From: Sipunculus nudus
Taxonomy: Eukaryota > Annelida > Sipuncula > Golfingiida > Sipunculidae
Direction: 5' to 3'
Assembly: GCA_026874595.1 (NCBI GenBank)
Contig: CM049306.1
Span: 46,008,019 to 46,072,018, forward strand
DNA: 64,000 nucleotides
Shown: in pieces, positions 11,374 through 24,060 of the stretch
How positions within the stretch are numbered: the stretch's first letter is position 1
Layout of the letters: each line of letters starts with the position of its first letter
Notes under the pieces: generated by a model
What the model was told of the DNA's origin: nothing
Database searches by the model: none
Seen by the model: the letters and a program-made list of their open reading frames with translations, nothing else
Position numbers and translations under genes: made by a program

Positions 11374-13318
11374 GTTCATGTTCTCACATCATGTTTCACT
11401 CTTAATGCTTCTATGCTACATGATCTTCTGGTCAACTTCATGTTCCCATGTTATATCCCCTCTTCCTTTTACAATGTAACAGTGGAGGAAGCAAAACATT
11501 TTGTCTCAATAAGTTAATTAGGAATAGATTCAAAGTAGGACAGGCAGTTTAGTTATTTTCTTCAAATGAATGAAGTAGCCTTCTCTCATCTTCCCTTCAG
11601 TGTCTCATTCCAGCCCTCTCTCCCTTTAGAACACTCAAAACATTTAGAACCATTTCCAAATATATCTTTTGGTTTACAGAATTGCTCCTAAAAGTCACCA
11701 GTATCACCAGATTTTCACAACCTTAATGAACTGTTTCTTTCCTTACAGCAGGAAAAAGCCTATAAAATTTTAATGTTGATAACAAATAATAGGTCAATTT
11801 ATTAAGGTTATTTCCTCTTTACAAGTCACATAATTTCTTTCATTGATCATCATATCTGAATATCCAGCCTCAAAACCATGAGACAAGCTGAATCATAAAA
11901 CGTAAGTATTGTTCACTCAGAATAACAGTTCAAATCCTAGAAAAAAGATGCTGTTATGGACAATTTTTGTTTCTCTAATTTTCTAAGGTTTATTGTTTAT
12001 ATTCAGTCTGAACGTGCAGCCATTGCAATGGTATGCAGTCCACTAAGTGCCTACTTTTATTAATAAAATAATCATTTTGTGATTTTTCATTTTTTTCCTG
12101 TTTGATGTTTAGGAAATAGTAATTATTGTATTTAATGTTTAGGAAATAATATTTTTTATTTAATTTCTTGATTATTGTGACAGAAATTTCCTTATTCTAA
12201 ATCTTTAAGAAGGGTATTTGATAAAGGAACTTGAAATTTTATTTTCGGGTATCAGGGAGATTCAATGTAGGTCATTTTCTAATTTGCAGAGTTGTTTAAT
12301 TGAGTCAGAGTGAGGTTGTTGATTCTCTCTTTATTGATTAGTCTCTAGCAACTTTCCCATTTCAGTAATTAAACTTAATTTTTGGTTTGATGGCTAAGCT
12401 GTCACCATCGGTTGAGGTGACACATGCATCATATTTGAATGTGTGTGGTTTTGTTTAATGACTGATTAAGCTTATAATTTAAACAACTTCAGGCCCACCA
12501 TGTCCTTGGCAAATTGAACTGCTTGCTATGCTAATTGGTAATTTGTATAAAACTTCTGTGTCAGGCAATATAAAATTTGGAAACTTTAATGGACACAAGT
12601 AATTTTCTGCCTGTAGTGCATAACACAGCTCTTGGCTACAGATAAATGGACATTATGGTGTCACAGTGTACTAATTAAGCAGTTTTAATCAAACAATGCT
12701 GGCAGTGCTGAGAAATTGAAAACAGTTAAGGTTCTTGGTGGATAGTCTACAGTGTCACTGGCAATGAGAGTATCATCAGATTTTACACTGTAGCTTAATT
12801 TCCTTTTCAGGCCACCTGAATTTCCATCATACTGAGCTAGAGCTATAGTTCTTTTACCCTTCTGCCAGCTCTAGGTATTCCTTCTCAGAAAAAAACTTTT
12901 CCATTTAAGGCTAGTTTGACAGACGTAGGACTACTTGTCTGAACTGTCACAAATCAGAACTTGTTACAATACATGAAAAAGCCATATGTTTACATCGCAC
13001 ATTCACCTGCTTACCATATATCACTTACTCTGCAAAGTTCTTACCCCAAAAACATTTGTGTTCATGTAATTTTCCTTTGAGACAATTCTAACCCACAGTA
13101 TTCTGATAGACTACATCTTCTCCTTCACAACATATAAACCTATGCTGCTGGTTTATTTAGAAGTCTACGTTCTTTGTGGGGAAAGGATTTCTTTACCCAC
13201 AATCCCTAACCAGCCGAGTCGTAATCTTGTGAGTATGATTCTGAAAATTGACCAAATTTGGCACGAGAAAAGTTACTTTCAGCTTAACTGAAAATGTCCT
13301 AATTGTCTGCATTTGATT
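11374..13318. other. Intronic sequence, no gene
   Basis: AT-rich. Contains a small local duplication around ATGTTTAGGAAATA at about 12105-12150. No exon, RNA gene or element recognised. Confidence 0.4.
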
Positions 13319-14526
13319 ATGCCCCCACAAGAAGGTGGCCGGGGCATATAGTTTTATCCATGTCCATCTTTCTGTCATTCCATCCTTCCGTCTTTCCAAA
13401 ATCCAACAGTTATACAGACTTTTTTCATGATGCCTGCAGATATTGCCCTGATTTTTGGTGTGTGGGTAGATGATGACAAGTTTCAGATCAAGTTTTCGTT
13501 TCATTCCGGCTGACCTACTTTTGACAGTATGATGGCTCCTGAACATTGAAAATTTCATGAAAAATACAATATTTCATGATAAATGCACTTGTTCAGGCTT
13601 TTTTTTTGCAATGCCTGCAGATGTTGACCTGATTTTCGGTGTGTGGTTGGATGATGACTAGTTACAGATTTAGTTTGTGTGTTATCCTGGCTGACCTACT
13701 TTTGACGGTATGACTGCTCCGGAACTTAGACAATTTAATGAAAAACAGAAAATTTCATGAGAAATGCACTTGAATGTACTTTTTTTTTAACAGAAATCAT
13801 CAGGACAGTAAGCTTCCAATTGCAGAAGTCCTAGAAATCAAGACTGCAAAATCGTTGGAATTATAAATGTTCTCCTAGTATATTGTTCCCCATCCATCAG
13901 TGCTTCTACATTCATTAATTATTCACATATGCTACATCCTTCATTGTAATCTCAACTTTTCATCATACTGGGAGACTTTAACATAAATAGAAATACTGTT
14001 CCTGCCATCTACAGTCAGTTACTTCGGCATTTCAAGACCATTCACCATCAGCAATGCATGACAGAACCCACCACAGTCTATGTATCAACACTGGACCTGT
14101 CTTCTCAACAGGAGATTTACCACAAATTCAAGTCCATGGATGTTACTATGCAGACCACATGACACTCCTTATTCAAAAGACAATTTCATAAGGTTATTCA
14201 TATCTACAGTTATTTCTTTTCATTATGCCTGCAGGTATTGAACTGATCTTTAGTGTGTACTCTTAGAAAGATTACTTACAGATCCAATTTGCTTTTCTTT
14301 CTGCTTGACCAACATTTCACCAGGAGTTATACCCCTTTAGTCAGAATATTTCATGGAATTTCTTGACATCATCATCATTGATCTTGACTAACTGTATGTT
14401 GTTATATTATAATACAATGATAATATTCGGGTTTCTTCAGCATTGCTACATTTATACTCAACCACTTTTAAAAATATTTCTAATTTCCTGCTGGCGGGGG
14501 CATTCTTGTCGTTCCGACACATCTAG
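13319..14526 (+). mobile_element. Family C Helentron-like element, copy 1
   Basis: Begins ATGCCCCCAC, with a 5' hairpin pairing to GTGGCCGGGGCAT. Near the 3' end CTGGCGGGGGCAT (14491-14503) repeats the 5' arm inverted. It is followed by the stem-loop TGTCG-TTC-CGACA (14507-14519) and ATCTAG then T. Core repeat units of about 180 bp start at about 13430, 13605 and 14225 (ATGCCTGCAGATATTG motif). Between the second and third lies an endonuclease-like coding fragment, annotated separately. Confidence 0.75.
13842..14190 (+). pseudogene. Decayed AP-type endonuclease (EEP) domain fragment of a mobile element
   Basis: One frame reads INVLLVYCSPSISASTFIN, an in-frame stop at 13948-13950, then LFIILGDFNINRN, IYSQLLRHFKT, MTEPTT and STLDL. 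After a frameshift it reads YYADHMTLLIQ. GDFN and the terminal (S/A)DH are hallmark motifs of exonuclease-endonuclease-phosphatase domains carried by LINEs and by Helentrons. The IYS..., EPTT and YY(S)DH pattern recalls Helentron-associated versions, but a LINE origin cannot be excluded. The fragment is broken, covers about half a domain and sits inside a family C element, on that element's plus strand. Confidence 0.65.
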
Positions 14527-17411
14527 TTTGGTAATAAAACATTCTAATCATACAGTGTTTCCATAGACCACAACATCACACATCACTGAAATATATGATG
14601 AGTTTCAGAACAATTTAGGACATGTTTAAATTTATAATTCATGTGTATGTTGGGCAAAATTAAATATAAGTTCTACTACAACCCTGCTTTAAAGAAAAGT
14701 TCAGACACAGTATATACAAGGTATGAAAAATCTTAATGCCATAGATTGATGTACCCTGACATGAGAACATGGAACAAGGAATAATTGCATGAATTTCATG
14801 CTCATTGAGATTTGTGTGTATTTACTCCACATAAAGTGCAGGGTTTATGCTCCCAGACATGTTTAAATTATTTGCAGAACATTCAGGTACTTAAAGCCAA
14901 ATTTATGTTTTCCTAGGTTTCTCTTTGTTTTGCTGTTTGAGACACCTTTCCTGCAGGTGTTGCTAGGTCAAAGATCAGTGACCACTTCCAGCCTAGCAGC
15001 TTTAACCCAGCCCAAGGTTAGTTCTGACCACAGCACTCCAGAGTGATCCCATCTTAGCAATGAGACAGTCTTAACCAAGGTGTCAAGACTGACATGAACA
15101 TGTGTTAAGTGTCCAAGACTGTCCTTAAGGAGTTCAGCACTTTAAGCTAAGCCCAGTCCTGCCATTAATGTCTCCACTGCCTCTTTCCCCAGTGTGCTGT
15201 CCAGTATGGGTCACTATCTGGTCATCCCCCTTGTGGCCTTCAAGTGTCCCCTCTGGCCAGCCTGCCCTGTAGCTTCCACAGTTCACTTGGGTCAGTGATG
15301 GAATCAGCCAATGGCAATTGTCCATCTACTGTTGTTACCAGGACAACTAGATGAAAGAAAAGTCCCCATGGCTTTTATGTCAAAAGCATGGTCCCCTAAT
15401 CACATGTAAAGGTTCTTGGAACTTTATTAAAAAGTAGGACGCTCCCATCTGATAGTAAACTGATCTAAATAATGTTTATATTACAGTCCTGGCTTGGCTT
15501 TTTTTATGTATAATGAAAATGGTAAATTGATTTTAAAAAAAGCACATTGCCTTCAGGTGGAAAATACAAGCTTTGACAAATTACAGTTGCTGCACATGGA
15601 AGGCTTTCATTTCATAATACAATCTTGTTTGAGCAGGAAATGATTAAAATTGTTATCAATTTTTGGAGGATTTATGATACGTTCTTGACAGGTGTAAATG
15701 ATAAGTTAGAGCTGAGGGAGTCCCCGGCCAAGAGCTGCCGATCCTTCACATAGATGACGTATAGCTTGATAAACACTATGCGCTCGCTCATAGCACGGCT
15801 TTGATTTGTGCCAATCTTAATAATTAGGTTACTGAACCAAGTGCACTCTTCAATTTGCACTTGAATGATCTGATGCAGTTTTGTTTTAGAGAATTAAGAG
15901 ATTGTTATCAAAGGCAAAGATGTGTTGTCATCTAAGCCTAATTTTCAATAGCTTTGCCTAATTATGTACTAAGCTCTTCCAAAACGGGGTTTACTCCCAG
16001 AATTCAGATTTCTATGCGAAGTAGATGAAGATGTATTGATTGGTTTGATGTCTTGGCAGCAAGTCTTGTTGGTAATGGTATTATTGCAGGGTGAATCGTT
16101 CACACATTGCTGCAGTCCATTACATAAGCTCACAGAAGTGACTTGATATGATGCGGCTGGCCACAGCACACTGGACCGGGGGTTGTTGACTATTCCATAT
16201 TGATTCAGTGGCATAAGTGTCAGCAGGGCTGGCATATAAACCATAAAGAAGGGACTCCTATGAAAGATGATGAATGTCTCCATAGGGGATCAACCTTTAC
16301 TTGTTTATCAAGCAGCCATGCCCTCTGATGTGGCCGCTTCACAGCTAAATATAGCCTGCTGGCCCGTAATTAAACAAGGGGTATAATTTTCTATTGTCCA
16401 TGAAACAATTTGGTTTCTATCTGGAGAGGCAAGGAAATGGTCCCATAGATTTGTGTTTTAGGATCCCTATTTGATATGAAAGGTCAGAGCCTTAAACTGG
16501 AAGGTGATATATATGATAGGTTGCCATCAGCAGGCTCAAGCATATAAATCTCCTTATGATATATGAAATTAAGCAGGGGAATCAACCCCAGCGGGAGCTG
16601 GCCCTCAGAGCTAAATGGCAGCAATATGGACCATGACAGAAGCCGCAGCGCACCATTCATGTCCAGTTATCTGCTGGGTAAAAATCTGATTTGGTATGGA
16701 CAGTCTGGAATGTGCAGTGATAATCTCGTAGCTGTATGGTGTTGCATCGATAGTGACGTGATGGATGGGTACCAGTATGCAGCGAGACTGTTCCCGGTCC
16801 CGAAAGGCTCTGTCCCATTCAGGCTCTCAATGTATAGAGTCTCAGATTTGTTCGTTTCTTGAAATGGTCTTGGCATCCCATCGCTGGAGTAGCTTTATCG
16901 GTTCCGTCCTGAGGTATAAAGCCTCTCAGGTATTGATTCCCACAATGACTGACCCTTTTGTAATAAGTGATATCACAAGTTTTCTCTCTTGGCATGATAT
17001 GTCTCAAGCCGGGTGTCTTCTGTTTCTGCTCTCAAGGGTCTACAACATATTTGCCTGCAGATTAAATAGGAATCTTTAATTGCCAGAACTTGATCATTGA
17101 CATTCCTCTATTGTGCCTGGCTCAAGCATTGATTAAATACGTATTTCAGGTCTTAGGAACATTGTCCTCAGGAAATTGTCCAGACAATACAGGCCTCAGT
17201 GGCATTAATTCAGGAAAAATAAGTCTCTGGTAGAAATTTCTAAGCTCTTGCTGTTTTAGATTTAGGATATGTTTGGCAAATATTTGTTCTTGATGTTTAA
17301 TAAAACATAAGAAAAACCTTAGTAGAAAACAGAATACCTCCACCGTGGCAAAATTTGTATATAAATCAAACAATCAGGCTGTTCTGACATGGTGTTAGGT
17401 ACTAATTTGAA
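14527..17411. other. Long non-repetitive intronic stretch, candidate conserved non-coding DNA
   Basis: The sequence is more balanced in composition than its surroundings, especially 14900-15330 and 15680-17160, with no recognised transposon structure. The part at 15690-15970 holds TAATAATTAGG, TTATCAAAGG (TCF/LEF-like) and CCTAATT cores. Open frames exist but show no recognisable domain or exon boundaries. Confidence 0.35.
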
Positions 17412-17530
17412 CACATCAGGATAGATAATCTTCTCATAAATTTTTATGACGTAATAATTATTTCATATGAAGTGTACGAACACTAAAAGAACTGCCAACT
17501 CCAGATAAGAACTAGATTTATGGCTGGATA
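17412..17530. repeat. Dispersed repeat pair, member 1
   Basis: Matches 18656-18790 in order: ATAGATAATCTTC, CATAAATTTTTA, ATTTCAT-TGAA, GTGTA-GAACA and AAAGAACTGCCA-CTCCAG. Substitutions and small gaps separate the blocks. Family not recognised. Confidence 0.6.
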
Positions 17531-18574
17531 TCAAGGCACATATAAAAGAAAGCAAAATTGTATATGTAGAAGAAATTCCACTGTACTTTGAGTAGAACCC
17601 TGGAAACTATCAATTATCATAGTGGTCAATTATGCTGTCTACAGAACCAGCTGGCTGACTTGAACATCATGCATAAAAGAATTTTCCAACAGAGCTAGTA
17701 ACACCTATCAGCAGTGAGTGACACTGACTGTTTGGGTATGGCAGATTGAAAGAGAAAAATCAAATAAGTTAAATATCTTAGATTTTAACAGTAAAAAAAT
17801 CTTTAAAACAGAGATTTCTGTCAGTGCCTCTGGCTTGTATCTTGTTTCACTTAACCAAAGCTGCGATGCCAATTTCTCCCTAAACATGGCAGACAGTCAT
17901 AAAATCTGTGGGTTACAATTCTACCTGGGCATTTTTACCTGGCACTGGGTAGACATTGATGAAAACATAACCCTCCTTGGCTGAGGCAGTTAGATGGTAC
18001 CACAAGACTCAAGGAATTCCTGAAGAACCGCTTCAGTACTTGATTTGTCCTTATATCAGGATCAGTACCAAAATTTTAAGGTGTTCCTTAATTAGCCCAT
18101 GTTCCATCCATTCTGAAAGTTTTGTGTAAATTGGTGATCTGGTTTTTGTGAAATCCTTGTGACAGACAAACAAACAGAGGCAGATGAAAACATAACCTTG
18201 GGAAAGGTAACAACATTTTGATATTTATATTTAAAGTTTTATGTTATCTTATATTTCAGGAGGCATGATAATAAAATGTCTTCCAATTTTTTATGGCACT
18301 ACCTTTATTGAGAGGGTGCTGGCTATGAGAAATGTTTGTATACAAAAGAGCCAAATGGCACCTAGCTGCTGCAGAGACTAATATTAACATACAGTGCATC
18401 CAAGGTTTCAGGTATTTGCGATTCAAACATTCTAATTCATCAAAAGACAAGACACCCACTGTATACGGCAGTGTTATAAAAGCAGGCTGTAACAGCCTCC
18501 TGTGTACTTGCTGTAAGATGAGATTTTAAAAGGAAAACCATTTTTGTCATGTAGTAAACGTTAAGCTCCATATG

Positions 18575-18579
<5 letters not shown>
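17531..18579. other. Intronic sequence, nothing recognised
   Basis: AT-rich DNA between the two members of a dispersed repeat. No gene or structured element is supported. Confidence 0.35.

Positions 18580-18628
<49 letters not shown>
18580..18628. repeat. (AT)n microsatellite, about 24 units
   Basis: Uninterrupted alternating A and T, self-complementary, so able to form a cruciform. Immediately followed by the second member of the 17.4 kb repeat. Confidence 0.95.
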
Positions 18629-18631
<3 letters not shown>

Positions 18632-18655
18632 TGTATGTCATTTTGTGATGGCCAT

Positions 18656-18790
18656 AATAATTCCAGACATTAAGACAGATAATCTTCACATAAATTTTTA
18701 CAGCGTGATTACTCGAGCCATTTCATTTGAACAGTGTATGAACAATAAAAAGAACTGCCACCTCCAGTTAAGAATGAGATTGAATGGGCG
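18656..18790. repeat. Dispersed repeat pair, member 2
   Basis: Diverged copy of 17412-17530 in the same orientation, including AAAAAGAACTGCCACCTCCAG. The (AT)n tract lies directly upstream of this copy only. Confidence 0.6.
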
Positions 18791-19371
18791 GTTACTGGTT
18801 TATTATGCCAGCACACATTATTTCTTGTACAATTTGCCCTATTTGTCAAATTATGGTGTGCCTGCCTATAAGCTGTTCAGGTACAAGATTTATGATGCAG
18901 TGGTAAACATCCACTAACAACAGTGTACTGTGGAATATGGCTGCCGTACCCTGCGGTAGTAAATATTTTACATTTATCACCCCAATATTACAAAGGGAAT
19001 GGGATATATTCTCCACCAAGTGATCATTTAATGTTCTCCTGCGGTGCCACATAAAATGTGGTTACAGTCATTTAGTGACTTTGGCATAATTGATTTTATT
19101 TGACAATTTAGTCCAAATGAGCATTAATCTAATAGTACTACAGTAACATGTAAGGTGCCCCTATTGCATTATTAAAAAACCAACCCATTATGAACCATGA
19201 CTGTGGTTTTTCCTTTATTGTATATACATTTTGCATGATACTCTTTTTAAATAACAAGGTTTTTTCCTGATATCCAAGATTATACCATTATGGAGTGGAG
19301 CTTTTTCTCAATAACATTACCCATTGTTTTTAAAGCCTAAAATATCCCACTGATTCAAGCATACCATTTTT
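18791..19371. other. Intronic sequence, nothing recognised
   Basis: AT-rich spacer between the dispersed repeat and the family E element. Confidence 0.4.
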
Positions 19372-20758
19372 GTATCCACCAAAACAGAGTTTTGCCTATA
19401 CTATGTTTTCAGTCGGGCGCCGCTGCTGCCGCTGCATAGGTTTCTTGAGAACTCCTCCGTAACCACTGGGAGGAATTTTTTTAAATTCGGGATTATGATT
19501 GGGTCACATGTGAACTGCTGGGCCCTTATTTTTGGTTGAGGTCTGACCTTACCTCTCTGCCCAGCATCCATTTGTGCGTCTGTTTCCACACATAAACCCA
19601 CATATCTCGGGAACAGTTTGACCGATCAGGCTAAAAATTTTGCACAAATGTAGTCCTTGGATAGCTTTATAACATACACTAAAAATGGTGGTGCCACCTG
19701 AAACCATTTTTGCACAGCGTCCATCTGTTCATCTGCCTGGGATAAAATCTCTCATATCTCTGCGTTGGTTGGACTTATCCACCTGAAATTTTGCATGTGT
19801 ATACATCCTGGATAGCTTTCTTGATTTTTTAAAGGTGGCGCCACCTACATTCAAGTTAATGCTGCAAACATCCAAGCTCATATCTCAGGAACTGTCTGAC
19901 CGATTGAGCCAAAATTTTGCATGTGTATAGATCTCACATTGCTCTTGCTCATACACAAAACTGGTGGCACAACCTGCAACCATTTTTGCACAGCATCTGT
20001 CTGTTTGTCTGCTGTTGGATAAAACCACTCGTATCTCGGCAGTGGTTTGACATATCTGCCTAAAATTTTGCAGGTTTATACATCTTGGATAGCTTTCTGG
20101 ATTTTATGGCAGCTGGCGCCACCTACATTTATGTTTATGCTGCAGACATCCAGGCATATATCTTAGGACTGGTTTGCTGTATCCTCCTGAAATTTTTCAT
20201 GTGTATAGATCTCACATAGCTCTTTATCATACACAAACTGGAGGCGCCACCTGCGACCAATTTTGCACAACATCTTTCTGTCTGCAGTGGGCTAAAATCA
20301 CTCATATCTCAGTAGTGGTTTGACTTATCTGCCTAAAATTTTGCATGTTTATACATCTTGGATAGCTTTCTGGATTTTTTGGCAGGTGGCACCACCTACA
20401 TTTATGTTTACGCTTCAGACATTCAGGCTTATATCTCAGGACTGGTTTGACATAACCCCCTGGAATTTCGCCCATGTATAGATCTCGCATAGGTCTTAAT
20501 CATACACAAGATTTGATGGCGCCACCTGACACCATATTTGCACAGCATCCTCCTGTTTGTCTGCTGTGGGATAAAATCATTCATATACAAGTCGTGGTTT
20601 GACTTATCTGCCTAAAATTTTGGATATGTATACAACTTGGACAGCTTTCTGGATTTTGTGATAGGTGGCGCAACCTACTCAATCCATGCCTTACTTCACC
20701 CGTCCTACTCTGATTTTGGCGGATACACGTAGTCGCTTGTCGACTACCCATATTCTAG
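19372..20758 (+). mobile_element. Family E Helentron-like element (HINE)
   Basis: The clearest terminal structure in the window. The 5' end GTATCCACCAAAACAGAG (19372-19389) recurs inverted as CTCTGATTTTGGCGGATAC at 20708-20726. A stem-loop GTAGTCG-CTTGT-CGACTAC (20729-20747) follows, then CTAG at 20755-20758 and T. The interior holds about four tandem units of about 276 bp (TTTTGCACAGC at about 19710, 19986, 20263 and 20538), each with TATCTC-GGAACTG, AAATTTTGCATG, GGATAGCTTTCT and a GGTGGCGCCACC-type palindrome. The start, including ATACTATGTTTTCA, is related to family A. No protein is encoded. Confidence 0.75.
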
Positions 20759-20778
20759 TTAAATCACTGGTCTCACCT

Positions 20779-20965
20779 TATTAGTATAATATACAGCTCC
20801 TAAATTAAATTTTTATGTTGACCTCAGTCCAGTGATATGAAAATTACATTTTTACACTATTTTACATCCTTTAGAAGGATCATTAGTATAATATTCAGCT
20901 CCTGAATTAAATTTGCATATTGATATCAATGTATTGATATGAACATTACAATTTTATTATGAAAT
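20779..20965. repeat. Two-copy direct repeat, about 102 bp period
   Basis: TTAGTATAATATACAGCTCC at 20781 and TTAGTATAATATTCAGCTCC at 20883. Both continue with AATTAAATTT, a spacer, GATATGAA-ATTACA and a T-rich end. Lies just 3' of the family E element. Confidence 0.75.
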
Positions 20966-23149
20966 TTATCATTTAGATACCAAGGAGAAATGCAGTACGT
21001 CATATTAAAATAGGGGCATACTTAAATAATTTCAGTAATGTCTCTATATTTTGTAATTGTCTCTGGAAATACAGGTTTAGAAGATCTTGTATGGAATCAC
21101 TTGTATGTTGGATTTAGGAAATGTTGTTTATGATTTATGTGGGGTCAACTATGTCCTTTCAGAATCGTAAATATTAAATCTTCAGATAATGTAAAAGAAC
21201 AACACTGTGTCCTGGTGCAGTGACAGTCATGTGGACAGCTCCTCAGTGAAAATATTTTTTGTTGATTTGATAATATTATTGTGCAGACTGCAAATCAACC
21301 AGTGATATCATTGATATTAATTGATGCCATACTGAGAATGAGATTTATAGTGGCTGGAATTGCCTCTTAGGTTCCCCAGAATGTCAGACCATGAGATTAC
21401 TAAAAGTAGGTCACAGTGCCTCAGATTAATGACAATCTGACAGTTTTATCATCAGCTCTGCTGCCATATGAAAATAATAGCAGGCCAAATTCCCGTAGCT
21501 CAGCTGCACCATAGAAATATAATTGTATTTGTATATATCGGAATTTATATGTCGGCCTGTGTGTTCTGATGATTTTTCTGGGTATTGCCGAGTAGCAGCA
21601 TACCAAAGTTACTATAGGTAAAACAATAATAAAGCCTGCGTGATGTTACCAGTAAATTGATGGCATATTGCCTAATGAATAACTCCACCTTGGAGTGAAC
21701 ACTATTCCGCAGATAAAATGTATGTTTGCGTAACAGGGACCAGCAACTCTGTTGTGGGGAGACTCCCAAAATAGAGCAGTCACCTGACCTTTGGGCAGAA
21801 CTGTTGTTATGAAGGCTCCGGGGAAATCGCCAGAGCTGTTGATGTGGAACCATATACATATAAAATGTGTACTTTTGGCTGGCCTTCCATGTAACTGTGT
21901 GTTAATTCTGTATGTCACTTTATAGAAAACATGTTTGATTATAGTGCTCTCTCCTGGGAATAGCCAGATAAGCAGCTGTGTGTGTAATAAGGTGGATTCT
22001 CTGTATGTGTATCGTCATAAAACTGTTCTGTTTCCTGTTGTTTATATATCCCGAGCTCTTCATGATCACCAGTCATATTGATACTTCTGTGTACGTCGGC
22101 TCCCCGTGATCCTTATGGCTCTATGTATACCAAATTACCTCTGGCAGACATAGATAAAGAGCAGAATTCAATTAAATATAACTAATATACCTTCCCCCAG
22201 TTCTTCTTTTACAAAGGTATATACTTGGGTTTGTTTATCCTGTATCCCTTTGATTATAAGATTTCATATAAAGTTCTGATGTTCATTGATTGTTCACGTT
22301 GAAAATTCAGCAAAACAACCTGTTCATATATATCTGAGTGGACTGAATTTTACCCTGTTGTTTATATATGGCTGTCGTGACACATCATTTTGTCAGTATC
22401 TGTCATCAGATGCCCCTTATGTGTCTGGAATTGTCAAAGAAATTTACTTATCGTGTGGACAAAGATATAAATAGTCAGTCAGTGCCATGTGAGCCATATA
22501 AGATGAATTGTCTCCAGTCAAAAACAAGTTGATTGGAACCTGAGATAAATTTTTCTGATGTTCAGAAATTTAATTTTGAGAGGACAAACAAGGAAGAAAT
22601 TGACTTATAATCCAAACTATAAAATACATAATATATAATTATATATCATACCATACATCATATCATGAATTAAGTAAGCAAATTGTGAGGTATATGAATA
22701 ACATTGTTTATTGTTATATCCCTTTTGAGTACCATATCCTACTCTTTATGTTGTCCATCTCAATTCTAGCAATAACAGTCATTGACATCAGCAGGATCAT
22801 AATTTTCAGATTGCCTGGTGTTTCTCAACCTTACGCGTAATTTATTTATTTTTTTAGAGATCAAGAAAGTGGATTTATTTTACAGCATATTGCTCAAACT
22901 ACATCATGTGATGTGCAATTTAATCTTGTCTAACATACAATCTCATTTCATGCCTGGATTATTTAATTTTACTTCATTTGTGAACTGGGCGAGCTTGAAA
23001 ATATGCTCTGTTGAAATAAGATACAAATTATTGCCATTACCTGTGTGTAATTCTAGCTCATCACTAGTCAAGGTCTATATTCAAGATCCTCGTGATGTTG
23101 CTTTGTTTTATCTACTCACGTTGGGGAAATTAGATGTTTCAGAGTTTCA
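20966..23149. other. Intronic sequence, no gene
   Basis: 21420-22100 is non-repetitive with mixed composition and could be conserved non-coding DNA. The remainder is AT-rich. No coding exon with supporting splice signals was recognised. Confidence 0.35.
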
Positions 23150-24060
23150 ATGTCTTTAGATCAGTCTCAGCTTTCTTCTCATTTCTTCATCTGTTAGTTG
23201 TCAAAGTCTGTGATTTCTTGACATTTATAGCTGTCTAAAAATAACTGTCCAACTCTCTCAGATCTCTCTTTGTTCCTTATGTGCAAGAATTATCTTTATT
23301 TTCCAGCTTTTTCAGATTATTTCTTCTCGGTCCAGTGTGAGGTCTAAGGTTTTATCTAATTTCCTGTTGTCTAAGAAATTTCTAAATCTGTTCTCCTGTC
23401 AAGATTTCTAGAACTTCCATCTATATTCAAGCTAAGTATTTCATGGTTAATGGTAGAATTATACTTTTGTGTAAAGGTGACTTTGACTTCTTGAGATTTA
23501 TTTTACATATATAGATCCATCTGTCTCAGTTTTGTCTGTATGGGCAGTTGTTTTTATAATTACTTACCTATCCTTCATTAGTTTGTGGCATATATGTCCT
23601 TTTTTTCTTCAATATTGGCTTTCACTCTTTTTCCATGACTGAAAACTGCAATCTTATTATTTCATCTAGTGCCTTGCTGTCTTAGAGTTCACCCATCTGT
23701 CAAGCTCTCTGACATTTATCTGTATGTCAGATGGTTTAATCTTCACAGATGTGTCTGGGAGTTATGATATCAGCTTTTCTGCATTTATTCAAATGACTCA
23801 GATTTCTTCACATGGTAGACTGTCTCAGGTTTACAACATTTTTCTGAATGCCCCAGAAATGTCTGATCCATCCAAATCCATCCAACTGACTTGAGATTTT
23901 TCCCTGTGTCTAATGTCTATCCACTTTTCACATCTGCCCTTAAGTGCAGGATTTTTTTTTCCGTGTGTTTGTCAGTCTGATATTTCTAAATATATCTGGA
24001 TGAGACATGTCCAAGATGTCCAACATATGTTCACAAAGGGTTTGGTTTGATCAGTTCCTA
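23150..24060. repeat. Pyrimidine-biased, possibly degenerate tandem region
   Basis: The plus strand is rich in T and C, with recurrent TCTGTCTCAG, TCTCAGAT(C/T)TCT, GACATTTAT and CATCTGTCA(A/G) words spaced irregularly. A strongly decayed minisatellite would explain it, but no clean period can be read by eye. Confidence 0.35.
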
